Shown here: positions 19,215 through 26,565 of the stretch, in pieces
Layout: every line of letters starts with the position of its first letter
Numbering within the stretch: position 1 is the stretch's first letter
IMG/VR virus record: IMGVR_UViG_3300034691_000044
Coordinates: 1 to 64,000 of that record
Reading direction: 5' to 3' (one strand)
DNA from: a virus
DNA length: 64,000 nt
Made by a program: the position numbers and the translations under genes
The notes under the pieces: model-generated
Databases searched by the model: none
What the model was told of the DNA's origin: nothing
What the model saw: the letters and a program-made list of their open reading frames with translations, nothing else

Positions 19215-19227
19215 GGGCCTTCGGCCC
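19215..19227 (+). promoter_or_regulatory. TTC-loop hairpin upstream of early genes
   Basis: GGGCC-TTC-GGCCC, perfect 5-bp stem with 3-base loop, about 40 bases before a tiny early reading frame. It could be a vRNAP early promoter or a small terminator; there is no T-run after it, which favours a promoter. Confidence 0.35.
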
Positions 19228-19267
19228 TGTAACGGAGTAATCCTGCTCCTACTCATGAGTACACACT

Positions 19268-19357
19268 ATGTTAGTCGAACTTGTATGCATTGCCCTCGTA
19301 TCTCTGTACGTAGCAGATGTATCACGTACTACCTACAAACTGTGTCGTAAGCACTAA
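19268..19357 (+). CDS. Possible 29-residue membrane peptide
   Basis: ATG to TAA reading MLVELVCIALVSLYVADVSR and nine further residues. The first 16 residues are hydrophobic enough for one membrane pass, followed by a basic tail. No good RBS is seen, and an overlapping frame from 19255 is an alternative. Tiny membrane peptides also occur at 19767 and 24097. Confidence 0.35.
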   Translation: MLVELVCIALVSLYVADVSRTTYKLCRKH

Positions 19358-19426
19358 GCCTTCGGCTATGTGGTGGATACCATACCGGTGTTCACCACTT
19401 TCTTATCCCTAGCTAGGAGTTACACC

Positions 19427-19723
19427 ATGTTCAAGCAAATCTTCGCAATGGTCGCCCAACTGGCACTGATGCTCACCAACCTGTTCACTGCTGGCACCAA
19501 GCTGTCCAATGCTGCTGTTCACACTGCATCCTACGTCGAAGGTGCTGCCGAAGGCTTCAATGAAATCGCTGCCCTGGAACGTAACGAGAAACTCGACGCT
19601 CTCCGTGGCAAATTCGACATCAATGCTCGCATCCGTGCCGTTGAACAACAACTCACCGCTTCGGACGCCGAGTCCAAACTCAAACTGCTCCACGCTGAAG
19701 CCAAGAACACTCAAGCTGCTTAA
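19427..19723 (+). CDS. Early protein with hydrophobic N-terminus and helical body
   Basis: 98 residues from the ATG behind TAGGAGT. Residues 2-25 (FKQIFAMVAQLALMLTNLFTAG) form an amphipathic or membrane-inserting helix; the rest is a charged coiled coil. First well-supported gene of the early region, so it is likely made within minutes of infection. Codon use is GC-ending and optimised, suggesting high expression. Function unknown. Confidence 0.75.
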   Translation: MFKQIFAMVAQLALMLTNLFTAGTKLSNAAVHTASYVEGAAEGFNEIAALERNEKLDALRGKFDINARIRAVEQQLTASDAESKLKLLHAEAKNTQAA

Positions 19724-19732
19724 CTCTCCATC

Positions 19733-19750
19733 GGGGGCCTTCGGGCCTCC
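19733..19750 (+). terminator. Hairpin after the first early gene
   Basis: GGGGGCC-TTCG-GGCCTCC, a 7-bp stem containing one G-T pair with UUCG tetraloop, nine bases after a stop codon. No T-run follows, so it may be an mRNA-stabilising structure or weak terminator. Confidence 0.4.
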
Positions 19751-19766
19751 ATTCAGGTGACACACC

Positions 19767-19853
19767 ATGACATTCGAAACATCACTCGCTATCACATGCT
19801 TCACCATCACTGCACTGCTAGTCGTAGCACTCTGGTACTCATCCCCTAAATAG
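19767..19853 (+). CDS. 28-residue membrane peptide
   Basis: MTFETSLAITCFTITALLVV followed by ALWYSSPK. Residues 6-23 form one hydrophobic segment. The ATG follows CAGGTGACACACC, a plausible RBS. Single-pass peptides of this kind in early phage regions sometimes disturb host membranes or block superinfection; here that is speculation. Confidence 0.5.
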   Translation: MTFETSLAITCFTITALLVVALWYSSPK

Positions 19854-20232
19854 GGCTGGGTATCAGTTCTTTTTTTAAAGCACACACAACAGCACACAAC
19901 AAGAGCACACATCCACGTCAAGAGCGCCAGCCTTTGAGACAGTAGGCCAGGAAGACACCCTTTCCTGCTACTCTTTCCCCTTTCCCGCCGTTAGGGGGAC
20001 TCTGAGGCAGTATTACCACTCATCGGCCAGCAAAGCTGACCGTTGCTGCGCAATCGATGTATATATGTGGGGGGAGTAGAGGGAATTGGAGTGAAACAGT
20101 GAGTTTGTTGTGCCAACAACATGCAGGTTTCCCCTTTCCTGTATCCTATCAACACCATTCGTCATTCCTATACACACCTGTGGTGTATCCGTATCCCTTC
20201 GGGTCTGTTGCGGAATCAATCGAGGTCTGATT
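19854..20232. other. Gene-free stretch in the early region
   Basis: About 380 bases without a convincing gene. It contains a T7 run at 19871-19877, a CA-rich segment with repeated AGCACAC units (19880-19915), a hairpin ACACC-TGT-GGTGT at 20174-20186 and CCC-TTC-GGG at 20195-20203. It probably holds early promoters or a leader for the first paralog gene. Confidence 0.5.
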
Positions 20233-20472
20233 ATGGAATACATGCTGCTTCGTGATGGGTCTGTGAAGGTTGTACCTGAACTGTCCAATAGGATCTCTGT
20301 TCGCAATGAACTCATACGTTCTGACGGTATTGAGTACTACTGGAAAGAGAACGCTGTAGATTGGTGTTGCATACTGGCTAGTACACCTGCTCTGTCAATA
20401 GACAATGTCGAAGTAACTGTCGATTATGTAGATGTGCCTGATGTAATCAAACTTGCCGCAATGCTGGAGTAA
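20233..20472 (+). CDS. Early paralog family, member 1 (C-terminal VPDVIKLAAML)
   Basis: 79 residues. N-terminus MEYMLLRDGSVKVVPE forms a beta-hairpin-like start shared with the next gene, followed by an aromatic patch (GIEYYWKENAVDWCC) and ending in YVDVPDVIKLAAMLE. The closing motif [VIL]P[ED]x[IVL][KR][LM]A recurs at the very end of eleven other small proteins in this window. Three bases separate it from member 2. Function unknown; no known domain recognised. Confidence 0.75.
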   Translation: MEYMLLRDGSVKVVPELSNRISVRNELIRSDGIEYYWKENAVDWCCILASTPALSIDNVEVTVDYVDVPDVIKLAAMLE

Positions 20473-20475
20473 TGT

Positions 20476-20727
20476 ATGAATATGCATGAATACATGCTAT
20501 TGGCTGACGGTTCTGTACTCCCATTTCCCAATGGTGTGCCAACTGCGCATCAAATAGCATATTTGCTTATTGAATATCGTGGTATAGCCTACTATTGGCC
20601 AGGGGCTATCCAATATCTCGTTGAAGGTTGGTATGTACTGCTTCCTGTATTTGAACACGAAGGAGGCACTCGCATAGATTATGCTGATGTACCCGATCTG
20701 ATCAAACTTGCAATAATGCTTACATAG
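20476..20727 (+). CDS. Early paralog family, member 2 (C-terminal VPDLIKLAIML)
   Basis: 83 residues, clearly a duplicate of member 1: EYMLLADGSVLPFPN matches EYMLLRDGSVKVVPE, GIAYYWPGA matches GIEYYWKEN, and YADVPDLIKLAIMLT matches YVDVPDVIKLAAMLE. Aromatic content is high in the middle. Followed by a TTC-loop hairpin. Confidence 0.75.
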   Translation: MNMHEYMLLADGSVLPFPNGVPTAHQIAYLLIEYRGIAYYWPGAIQYLVEGWYVLLPVFEHEGGTRIDYADVPDLIKLAIMLT

Positions 20728-20728
20728 T

Positions 20729-20741
20729 TCCCCTTCGGGGA
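20729..20741 (+). promoter_or_regulatory. TTC-loop hairpin behind paralog 2
   Basis: TCCCC-TTC-GGGGA, perfect 5-bp stem with 3-base loop, directly after the stop codon of member 2 and 40 bases before the next start. Same geometry as the hairpin at 19215. Candidate vRNAP promoter or small terminator. Confidence 0.35.
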
Positions 20742-20780
20742 TGAAATAGGCAATTGCCCCTAACTACAGGAGTTATATCC

Positions 20781-21023
20781 ATGCAATGCAATGTATCTAG
20801 CTTGTCTCGTGCTGATGCTACACATCCTATTTGTAAGTACAGCACTGCAACTGAACGTCGTTTACTCAAGCAATTGAGTACTAAGCGTATGCGTCGTATT
20901 GCTGTACCTGACATTGTTGCTGCCATTCATGATGATCATCGTGAGTGTGAGGTAACTGTCATCAAGCCTCGTATGTTTGCACACATTGTCAATTGTGACT
21001 GTGTGCTGTGCTCTCGCCTTTAA
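20781..21023 (+). CDS. Early hypothetical protein, Cys-containing
   Basis: 80 residues from an ATG behind CAGGAGTTATATCC. Contains five cysteines (positions 3 and 18, and HIVNCDCVLC at the end) that could bind a metal, and a basic middle (KRMRRIAVPDIVAAIHDDHR). A basic, Cys-bearing early protein could be a host-interaction factor. No family recognised. Confidence 0.65.
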   Translation: MQCNVSSLSRADATHPICKYSTATERRLLKQLSTKRMRRIAVPDIVAAIHDDHRECEVTVIKPRMFAHIVNCDCVLCSRL

Positions 21024-21039
21024 TTTAGGAGTCATATCC

Positions 21040-21369
21040 GTGAACAATCAACAACGTAAAACCAGTGATGTAATTGCCCTCGCGGTAAATGATCCACGCT
21101 ACTTGCGTGGCAATGACGGTGAGATGTTCTTGTGCCGCATGCTTGAATGTATGCGCATAGAGGGTGTTATCGCCCATCTGGAATGTCACGCTGCCCGTCA
21201 AACAATTGACGAGGCTATCAACGGCAGCTGCACGCTGTACTCCCACTTGTGGGCGAATGACGTGAAAGGGTTCCGCCAAGCGTGCTCCACGTACAAACGC
21301 CGCAAGAACGATATTCGTGTCCAATTCTGGGCCATGCTCTGCATGCAACTCAAAGCTAAAGGGGAATAA
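21040..21369 (+). CDS. Early hypothetical protein
   Basis: 109 residues, starting at GTG 21040 behind TTAGGAGTCATATCC, the same RBS context as the previous gene. Predicted helical with basic patches (STYKRRKNDIRVQFWAMLC). Function unknown. Confidence 0.65.
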   Translation: MNNQQRKTSDVIALAVNDPRYLRGNDGEMFLCRMLECMRIEGVIAHLECHAARQTIDEAINGSCTLYSHLWANDVKGFRQACSTYKRRKNDIRVQFWAMLCMQLKAKGE

Positions 21370-21372
21370 CCC

Positions 21373-21579
21373 ATGAACAAGTTTCAAATTGTCATCGGAG
21401 CTTTCGCCATCTATGGAATGCTGACCATAGGTTTCAGCTTCCTGGCCTGGATGAATTCTGCCAGCTTGCATGCTGAAAACAAACCAGATGTTTACTTAGG
21501 TAACTTCTGGAAGTGGGGTGTGATCATTATCCTGCTTATCGTTGTCTTTGCATTCTTTGCTGGCCCTGCTAAACCTTAA
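21373..21579 (+). CDS. Two-pass small membrane protein
   Basis: 68 residues with two hydrophobic segments, about 4-27 (FQIVIGAFAIYGMLTIGFSF) and 48-64 (WGVIIILLIVVFAFFAG), joined by a short polar loop. Position among early genes suggests a role at the host inner membrane. Not a lysis-cassette holin by location. Function unknown. Confidence 0.7.
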   Translation: MNKFQIVIGAFAIYGMLTIGFSFLAWMNSASLHAENKPDVYLGNFWKWGVIIILLIVVFAFFAGPAKP

Positions 21580-21590
21580 GGAGTATTCCT

Positions 21591-21716
21591 ATGCCTTCCA
21601 ACATGAACGATTACAACAGCGGCTATGAAGCATTCATGGACGATGAAGACTTTGACCAGACTCAGTCGCAAGATTGGCAAGATGGTTACCTCGACGCACA
21701 AACTGTAGGAGCTTGA
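21591..21716 (+). CDS. 41-residue acidic protein
   Basis: ATG behind AAGGAGTATTCCT. The product is rich in Asp, Gln and Tyr with two similar short segments (DYNSGYEAFMDDED and DWQDGYLDAQ). Such acidic mini-proteins can mimic DNA or bind host factors, but there is no direct evidence. Stop and next start are two bases apart. Confidence 0.6.
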   Translation: MPSNMNDYNSGYEAFMDDEDFDQTQSQDWQDGYLDAQTVGA

Positions 21717-21718
21717 TC

Positions 21719-22015
21719 ATGTTCTCTGCTTACTTCCTTACTTGCATGCTCAGTGCTTCGGGCAACTACGGTTGCAACGTGGCCTTCACTGAAATGACTG
21801 CCGATGTTCAAGAACAAAGCCAGTGTGATGAACTGACTGTGGATATGCATCAGTATGTCCTCGATCAAATCGCATCTGAGTTCCCAAGTATGACTGTGGT
21901 CCGCCAGGAACATGGTTGCTACGCCGGTCCTCTGTCTGCTGGTGAGATTGCCCGCGATGAACATGCAAAGCTCTTGAGTGAGGGCATTGAAGCCTCGCTT
22001 TCAGAAATTCCGTAA
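21719..22015 (+). CDS. Early hypothetical protein, possibly exported
   Basis: 98 residues. N-terminus MFSAYFLTCMLSASGNYGC is hydrophobic and Cys-containing, suggesting a weak signal or membrane anchor; the rest is acidic with two more cysteines. Downstream gene is an AP2-like homing gene. Function unknown. Confidence 0.6.
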   Translation: MFSAYFLTCMLSASGNYGCNVAFTEMTADVQEQSQCDELTVDMHQYVLDQIASEFPSMTVVRQEHGCYAGPLSAGEIARDEHAKLLSEGIEASLSEIP

Positions 22016-22080
22016 CCTATATTCCTTTCAGTGTTTACCTATATATGTGATAGAATATTAATTCACTAGGAGGAGTTGTT

Positions 22081-22719
22081 ATGTTTATTGAAAAACCTAT
22101 AACCATCGAAAAGCCGCGCAAATTGATTAATGGGATTGGCGTTAATGATGCCCCTTACTCAGTAAGCTATCGTGAAGACGGTAAGTTAATTACCTGTCCT
22201 TACTACAAGGCATGGGTAGCCATGTTCCAGCGTTGTTATAGCGCTGCATGGCATGAGCGTTACCCGTCATACGTAGGATGTTCGGTAGCACCTGTGTGGC
22301 ATAAATTCACGAGTTTCCGCGAATGGATGCAGACACAGGATTGGGAAACCAAGCAACTGGATAAAGATATAAAAGTACCGGGCAATAAGGAGTACGGGCC
22401 TACTGTTTGTTTGTGGGTGTCCTCGCAAATCAATAGTTTGTTCAATACAGGGGCTCTAGCTAAAAGCGGCCTGCCTGTTGGAGTAACCAAACACTGGAGC
22501 GGACGCTTTGAAGTAGGCGTGAGCTTTGGCACGAGTAAACGTAGCTACGTTGGCAGTTTCAAAACTGTACGTGAGGCTGCTGATGCTTATGTGAAAGCAA
22601 AGGCAGAAGCTATCGCGTTAGCTGCGGACAAGGAACCTGATCCTATAATTCAGGAAGCTGTTCGAGCTTTCGGTGTGCATTACCTACAAAAGCTAAAAAA
22701 TGCAAATACTGCATTCTAA
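22081..22719 (+). CDS. AP2-like putative homing endonuclease / DNA-binding protein, copy 1
   Basis: 212 residues with a strong RBS (AGGAGGAG). Order of parts: GIGVNDAPYSV, a Cys/Trp region (YYKAWVAMFQRCYSAAW), YPSYVGCSVAPVWHKFTSF, LDKDIKVPGNKEYGPTVCLWV, then an AP2/ERF-like C-terminal module (GLPVGVTKHWSGRFEVGVSF). The same architecture is in two further genes of this window (41742 and 62220), about 40 kb apart, so it is a dispersed mobile family. Phage proteins with this layout are usually annotated as HNH/AP2 homing endonucleases. Base composition is lower in GC than late genes. Confidence 0.75.
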   Translation: MFIEKPITIEKPRKLINGIGVNDAPYSVSYREDGKLITCPYYKAWVAMFQRCYSAAWHERYPSYVGCSVAPVWHKFTSFREWMQTQDWETKQLDKDIKVPGNKEYGPTVCLWVSSQINSLFNTGALAKSGLPVGVTKHWSGRFEVGVSFGTSKRSYVGSFKTVREAADAYVKAKAEAIALAADKEPDPIIQEAVRAFGVHYLQKLKNANTAF

Positions 22720-22766
22720 TAATACAGAAAGTGCCATATCCGGCGATGAAAACCATACGCCTGTGT

Positions 22767-22780
22767 GGCCCTTTTGGGCC
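22767..22780 (+). terminator. Small hairpin between homing gene and HTH gene
   Basis: GGCCC-TTTT-GGGCC followed by TTGG, 27 bases before the HTH gene start. Short stem; terminator or regulatory hairpin. Confidence 0.35.
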
Positions 22781-22806
22781 TTGGCGGTAAGCTAACTGAG
22801 GTGTCT

Positions 22807-23067
22807 ATGACCACTGCAAAAAAACCTGAATCCTTTGCTTCGCACAACCTGGATCACCTGAAAGTGTTGATTGCGCGTGAGATTCGTAAGCAAATCTCTG
22901 AAAACAACATGAAATACATCGTTGCAACCGAAATCTTCGGATTGAGTGGCGCAGCTGTGTCTCGCATTGTTAATTGCAAGGAACTCAGCATGTCGTTCGA
23001 AACGCTGCACAATGCGGCTGTAACGTCAGGCATGATCGTCAGTATGCAACTGTCTGTGCCCAACTAA
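22807..23067 (+). CDS. Helix-turn-helix DNA-binding protein
   Basis: 86 residues. Central segment IVATEIFGLSGAAVSRIVNCKELSMSFETL fits a Cro/XRE-type helix-turn-helix (helix, turn at LSGAAV, recognition helix SRIVNCK). It is probably an early transcription regulator of the phage or host. ATG 22807 is used; the longer frame begins inside the hairpin region. Confidence 0.7.
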   Translation: MTTAKKPESFASHNLDHLKVLIAREIRKQISENNMKYIVATEIFGLSGAAVSRIVNCKELSMSFETLHNAAVTSGMIVSMQLSVPN

Positions 23068-23076
23068 GGAGCAATC

Positions 23077-23355
23077 ATGCACCGTTTACGACAAGAACTA
23101 GATTTAACCGATGATTCGTTCAGTTACACCATTTTAGGTGGGCGTGAGCCTCTTTATCGTGTCGATAGCGATGGCTATCTGCATAAAGCAGGTGAAATCA
23201 TCGGTAAATTCAAACTGGGCAACAATCAGTGGCATCTGTACATCGGTGACACTTTGTTCATGGATGGGCCTGAAAATGGCCTATTCATGCTCCCCGAGTT
23301 TGAATTGAAGGCTTTGACTGCGCTGGTAAATCAAAAGCGGCCTTCGGCCCTTTAA
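23077..23355 (+). CDS. Early hypothetical protein, possible distant paralog
   Basis: 92 residues behind AAGGAGCAATC. Beta-rich (YTILGGREPLYRVDSDGYLH) and ending near MLPEFELKALTALVN, faintly like the C-terminal motif of the early paralog family but too divergent to include. Function unknown. Confidence 0.65.
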   Translation: MHRLRQELDLTDDSFSYTILGGREPLYRVDSDGYLHKAGEIIGKFKLGNNQWHLYIGDTLFMDGPENGLFMLPEFELKALTALVNQKRPSAL

Positions 23356-23407
23356 AGGCAATTGTGCCAATAAACCTCATCTTTTCCGTTATTCTGGAGT
23401 ATTTCCC

Positions 23408-23740
23408 ATGGCTGTTGAACGTAATGCATCCCGTACTGCCCCTGCTACCTCCACTGCTGCTGATCGTACCGCGAAGAAAACCCTCGGGTTCTTCAACGTG
23501 AACATCGAGACCAAAGCCGGCGCACCTGTGCGTCTGGAAGGTATCCGCTTCATCGAAGGCAACAAGCAGCATGAGCAACTGGCTGCGTACCTCTCGGTGT
23601 CCCAGGCCGTCGACAAAGACTACACGCCTGAACAGGTCGTGGAAGAGAAGGCACGTCGCCTCGGTGTCGTGGCTTCCAAGCTGACCTTCAGCTTCAACGC
23701 TACCCGTACCGACGAAGAGTCGATGCTGGACCTGGTGTAA
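23408..23740 (+). CDS. Early protein, highly expressed codon use
   Basis: 110 residues with an Ala/Thr-rich N-terminus (first 25 residues) and a mixed alpha/beta remainder (LGFFNVNIETKAGAPVRLEG). Almost all codons end in C or G, unlike neighbouring AT-rich small genes, which suggests strong expression. It has its own terminator. Function unknown. Confidence 0.75.
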   Translation: MAVERNASRTAPATSTAADRTAKKTLGFFNVNIETKAGAPVRLEGIRFIEGNKQHEQLAAYLSVSQAVDKDYTPEQVVEEKARRLGVVASKLTFSFNATRTDEESMLDLV

Positions 23741-23745
23741 TCCTC

Positions 23746-23774
23746 TGGCCATCATCCCATTGGGGTGGTGGCCA
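23746..23774 (+). terminator. Strong terminator behind the 110-residue early gene
   Basis: A 13-bp stem (TGGCCATCATCCC pairing with GGGGTGGTGGCCA, two G-T pairs) with loop ATT, followed by TCATTTTT. Confidence 0.8.
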
Positions 23775-23794
23775 TCATTTTTAGGAGCAAATTC

Positions 23795-24079
23795 ATGAGC
23801 AATACCCCTAAGCTGGCCCCTGGCCTGCACGAGTGCCGCATCGTCTCCATTGACTATGCCAAGCATGAGGATTTCATGACTGGTTGTCTTGCTGCTTTGA
23901 GCAAAGATGGCACTGTCATGATTGAGCATGTGTGGTCGTTGCCCGGTATGGTCGAGCTGAAGCCTCACAGCTACGCTGACATCATCAATATGCCTTATGC
24001 ATTGCCTCGTAAGGGTGATCGTCACCATAAACGCAAACCTCAGCCCAATCGTGGGCCAGTGGGGCGAAACCAGTGGTAA
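23795..24079 (+). CDS. Early hypothetical protein with basic C-terminus
   Basis: 94 residues; ATG 23795 has AGGAG eight bases upstream. The C-terminal 25 residues are strongly basic (RKGDRHHKRKPQPNRG), suggesting nucleic acid binding. Function unknown. Confidence 0.65.
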   Translation: MSNTPKLAPGLHECRIVSIDYAKHEDFMTGCLAALSKDGTVMIEHVWSLPGMVELKPHSYADIINMPYALPRKGDRHHKRKPQPNRGPVGRNQW

Positions 24080-24096
24080 AAGACATAGGTAGTATC

Positions 24097-24174
24097 ATGT
24101 GGCGCATTCTTGCGTCTATCCTCGTATTTACCCTCATTGCATTGCAATTTATCCCAAAAGGAGTAACACCATGA
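24097..24174 (+). CDS. 25-residue membrane peptide coupled to the next gene
   Basis: MWRILASILVFTLIALQFIP then KGVTP; one hydrophobic helix with a basic start. Its stop overlaps the ATG of the following membrane-anchored protein by four bases, which argues that it is really translated and regulates or assists that protein. Confidence 0.5.
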   Translation: MWRILASILVFTLIALQFIPKGVTP

Positions 24175-24890
24175 ACCTGAACGACTTTCTGATGATTCTC
24201 GGCGCAGCTGTGTTCATCTTGCCTATCACTTACATGATTGGCTGGGCTCGCCACCAAAAACAACACGAAGGCTGGGTAGCAGACGCTCGTGAGGGCTACT
24301 TCCAAGAGCGTAATGCTCTACGCAATAGCTACGAGAACGCACTGGCGCAGGAACGTAAGACTGTGCGTGTATTGGAGATTCAACTGCTGAAAGCAAACGA
24401 ATCCATCGAAGTGTTAGATCGTGAGGTAGGTAAGTACCGCAGTCAGTGGAAATACGCTGATAATTACCGTAAAGCTATCGTTGAGTACCTCGTAGTCAAT
24501 CATCTGTGGAAGTTTACTGAACATGGAGATGATCCTATGGCCATGATGGCTGAGATTATCAAATGGGAAACCAAGATGGCGCTGGACCCTGCAATCAGCA
24601 AGCCTGCGAAGAATCTGATCACTCGTGGTGTCCGTAAGGGCGCCAAGGCTGGCCGTGAGCAGATGCGTAAGCTGATGCAGAAGTGCATCGACAACCAGGC
24701 AGCAACCATTCGTCATTATGACCAAGAGTTGACTGCTGCCAATCTTCGCCGTATGCGCTTCACCGAAGCAGTGACCAACGTGCTTGACGACAAGATCGCG
24801 CTTAAAAGCGTCCGTAAGTCTATCAAGCAGGGCATCATTGCGGAACACGGGCGTCTGCACGCTGCTGCCGCGAAGAAGGCTGCACAATGA
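24171..24890 (+). CDS. Membrane-anchored coiled-coil early protein
   Basis: 239 residues: one N-terminal transmembrane helix (about 6-26, FLMILGAAVFILPITYMIGW), a long coiled coil (about 45-100, AQERKTVRVLEIQLLKANES) and a basic helical C-terminal half. RBS AAGGAG. It probably sits at the inner membrane with its coiled coil in the cytoplasm. It is coupled upstream to the 25-residue peptide and downstream, by a 4-base overlap, to the paralog cluster. Confidence 0.7.
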   Translation: MNLNDFLMILGAAVFILPITYMIGWARHQKQHEGWVADAREGYFQERNALRNSYENALAQERKTVRVLEIQLLKANESIEVLDREVGKYRSQWKYADNYRKAIVEYLVVNHLWKFTEHGDDPMAMMAEIIKWETKMALDPAISKPAKNLITRGVRKGAKAGREQMRKLMQKCIDNQAATIRHYDQELTAANLRRMRFTEAVTNVLDDKIALKSVRKSIKQGIIAEHGRLHAAAAKKAAQ

Positions 24891-25294
24891 ACATGCGTGG
24901 CTCTGCTAAATGGCAGAGTTACGCTGCATATCAAGGCTATCACGCCAACATACAGGTCTTTGACGACGAGGAGGACGATCCGATGGCTATCGGCAACAAC
25001 ACTGTAAAACGTGCATTCATCAAGCAGGAAGTACTGTGTGCTGTCCTGCAAAATGGCGAATCCGTACACTTTGAGTCCCGTTTGGGGTTCAATGGTGCGG
25101 ACTATGCCAAACAGGCTCATAAGAAGTTCGGCCCGTGTCGGGTGATCTTCTATCAAGCCAATGAAGCACAAATGTGGCGTGAAATCCGTTGGAAGAACGT
25201 CAACGTTGGTGCTTTATACAAACGCCCTTCGTTTATCACATTAGGGCCTGATAAGGTGCCTGAAAACCTGCGGCTTGCCGCAATGTTGTTGTGA
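24887..25294 (+). CDS. Early paralog family, member 3 (C-terminal VPENLRLAAML)
   Basis: 135 residues, the largest of the family. Contains a central FESRLGFNGADYAKQAHKKF region and ends ITLGPDKVPENLRLAAMLL. ATG overlaps the previous stop by four bases and the next gene starts at a GTG inside its own stop, so translation is coupled on both sides. First gene of the main paralog array. Confidence 0.72.
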   Translation: MNMRGSAKWQSYAAYQGYHANIQVFDDEEDDPMAIGNNTVKRAFIKQEVLCAVLQNGESVHFESRLGFNGADYAKQAHKKFGPCRVIFYQANEAQMWREIRWKNVNVGALYKRPSFITLGPDKVPENLRLAAMLL

Positions 25295-25629
25295 TCATCA
25301 CACTGCCCGACGGTACGATACATATTTACGATGCAAAAGGTACTTTGTGCGTTCGTATGGGCAATTTGGATGCGGAGAGCTTTATGTCAAAGATGGCGCA
25401 TTTAACGCTTGATGGTGTGTACATTACCAGCTATGTCATGGACCAAAACTGGTATTTGCCCACCAAAATGCAGAAATTAGCTGCAACTTACGAGCAGCAC
25501 CAGGCTTGGTGTCTGTCAGCAGGGCAATGGTACACAATACCCGTTGCAGGGCTAAGATTCTCTCGTTGGGATACCACAAGAACTGAGGATGTACCTGAAA
25601 TGGTACGAACTGCGGAGATTTTACGATGA
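25291..25629 (+). CDS. Early paralog family, member 4 (C-terminal VPEMVRTAEIL)
   Basis: 112 residues from GTG 25291. N-terminus MIITLPDGTIHIYDAKGT has the same strand-turn-strand look as member 1 (DGSVKV), the middle is aromatic (YVMDQNWYLP, WCLSAGQWYTIP), and the end reads RTEDVPEMVRTAEILR. Overlaps both neighbours by four bases. Confidence 0.7.
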   Translation: MIITLPDGTIHIYDAKGTLCVRMGNLDAESFMSKMAHLTLDGVYITSYVMDQNWYLPTKMQKLAATYEQHQAWCLSAGQWYTIPVAGLRFSRWDTTRTEDVPEMVRTAEILR

Positions 25630-26063
25630 AACAGGTAATTCGTGGTGACATGATGAGTATCTTCGACAAAGTCGATCATTTCATCATATCTGTCGGCAGT
25701 AAGCTCAGAAGTGAGAACAATGAGCTAATAATGTTAAATGGTCTGGCCGGGGCGTTGGGTCTTAAATACCCTACCCTAAAGGTGAAGATGGGAGCGTGGA
25801 TCGCGGGAGAGTGTGGCAGTGAAGGTGAGTTCTACCTTCGTGTCTCGGGGAAGGTTGGCATGCTACAGCATAGCCAGGCTCCTCGGCAAGGGGTGAGCAT
25901 CTCCATTCTGTCTACTGGCCTGCGCCTGCTGGCAGACGAGGCAGAGGCCAACCCAGAAAAGCAATATGCCCTGGAGTGGCCTGGCACCCAGCAGATCGAG
26001 ACCCTGGTAAACCAGATGCTTGATAGGTTGCCGGCCAACGTCCAGGTGTGGCGCCCAGAGTGA
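25626..26063 (+). CDS. Hypothetical protein inside the paralog array, not a family member
   Basis: 145 residues without the family C-terminal motif (ends LDRLPANVQVWRPE). From about 25740 onward it is GC-rich, unlike the AT-rich genes downstream. It may be a cargo gene or regulator inserted into the array. Coupled upstream by a 4-base overlap. Function unknown. Confidence 0.65.
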   Translation: MKQVIRGDMMSIFDKVDHFIISVGSKLRSENNELIMLNGLAGALGLKYPTLKVKMGAWIAGECGSEGEFYLRVSGKVGMLQHSQAPRQGVSISILSTGLRLLADEAEANPEKQYALEWPGTQQIETLVNQMLDRLPANVQVWRPE

Positions 26064-26068
26064 GCACC

Positions 26069-26302
26069 ATGATCATGTCAGCCCGCTATAACATGGTCTC
26101 CCGGGGGCTGGTGGAAGCGGCCACCTCTTGGGTAGGCCGTCCTGCTCATGATAAGGAACAGACCTTCGCCTTGTTCCACGCGGTCAGCGGTGACCTCAAG
26201 GACACGCGGTGGTACGTCTATGGCATTGCCCATGACGCGATCGCTGTCGAGTACAGCAAACTACCGGAGGCAGTGCGCATGGCGTATCTGTTAATTCAAT
26301 GA
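26069..26302 (+). CDS. Early paralog family, member 5 (C-terminal LPEAVRMAYLL)
   Basis: 77 residues from ATG 26069; a GTG at 26048, overlapping the previous gene, would add seven residues. Middle segment TRWYVYGIAHDAIAVEY is aromatic; end reads YSKLPEAVRMAYLLIQ. GC-rich. Coupled to member 6 by a 4-base overlap. Confidence 0.65.
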   Translation: MIMSARYNMVSRGLVEAATSWVGRPAHDKEQTFALFHAVSGDLKDTRWYVYGIAHDAIAVEYSKLPEAVRMAYLLIQ

Positions 26303-26565
26303 GCAAGTCACTGTTTGATCCTTTCGGGGGGGATGTCAACCCACGTATGCCACCGGCACCTGTACGGGTGAAGTGGGACTATGAAAAGCAGGAGGTGGTC
26401 AGTGATGGTCAGGCCAACCTGTTCGACAACTGCTGGTCCTACTTCTTCTATGGTGCCGATGAGGCATTGCAGTGGGGCTTGTCCCGCTACGAAGGTGATC
26501 ACCTGTTTATTGTAGAGGGCGCTGTCCCAGAAGTAGTACGGCTTGCCGTAATGGTGATGGAATGA
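26299..26565 (+). CDS. Early paralog family, member 6 (C-terminal VPEVVRLAVMV)
   Basis: 88 residues. Pro-rich start (MSKSLFDPFGGDVNPRMPPAP), aromatic core (CWSYFFYGADEALQWG) and ending EGAVPEVVRLAVMVME. Coupled to both neighbours by 4-base overlaps. Function unknown. Confidence 0.7.
   Translation: MSKSLFDPFGGDVNPRMPPAPVRVKWDYEKQEVVSDGQANLFDNCWSYFFYGADEALQWGLSRYEGDHLFIVEGAVPEVVRLAVMVME

Noticed and set aside
19879-19916. CRISPR-like short repeats (AGCACAC units)
   Set aside because: Units are 7-8 bases with irregular 3-8 base spacing, no repeat-spacer regularity and no cas genes; simple CA-rich sequence.
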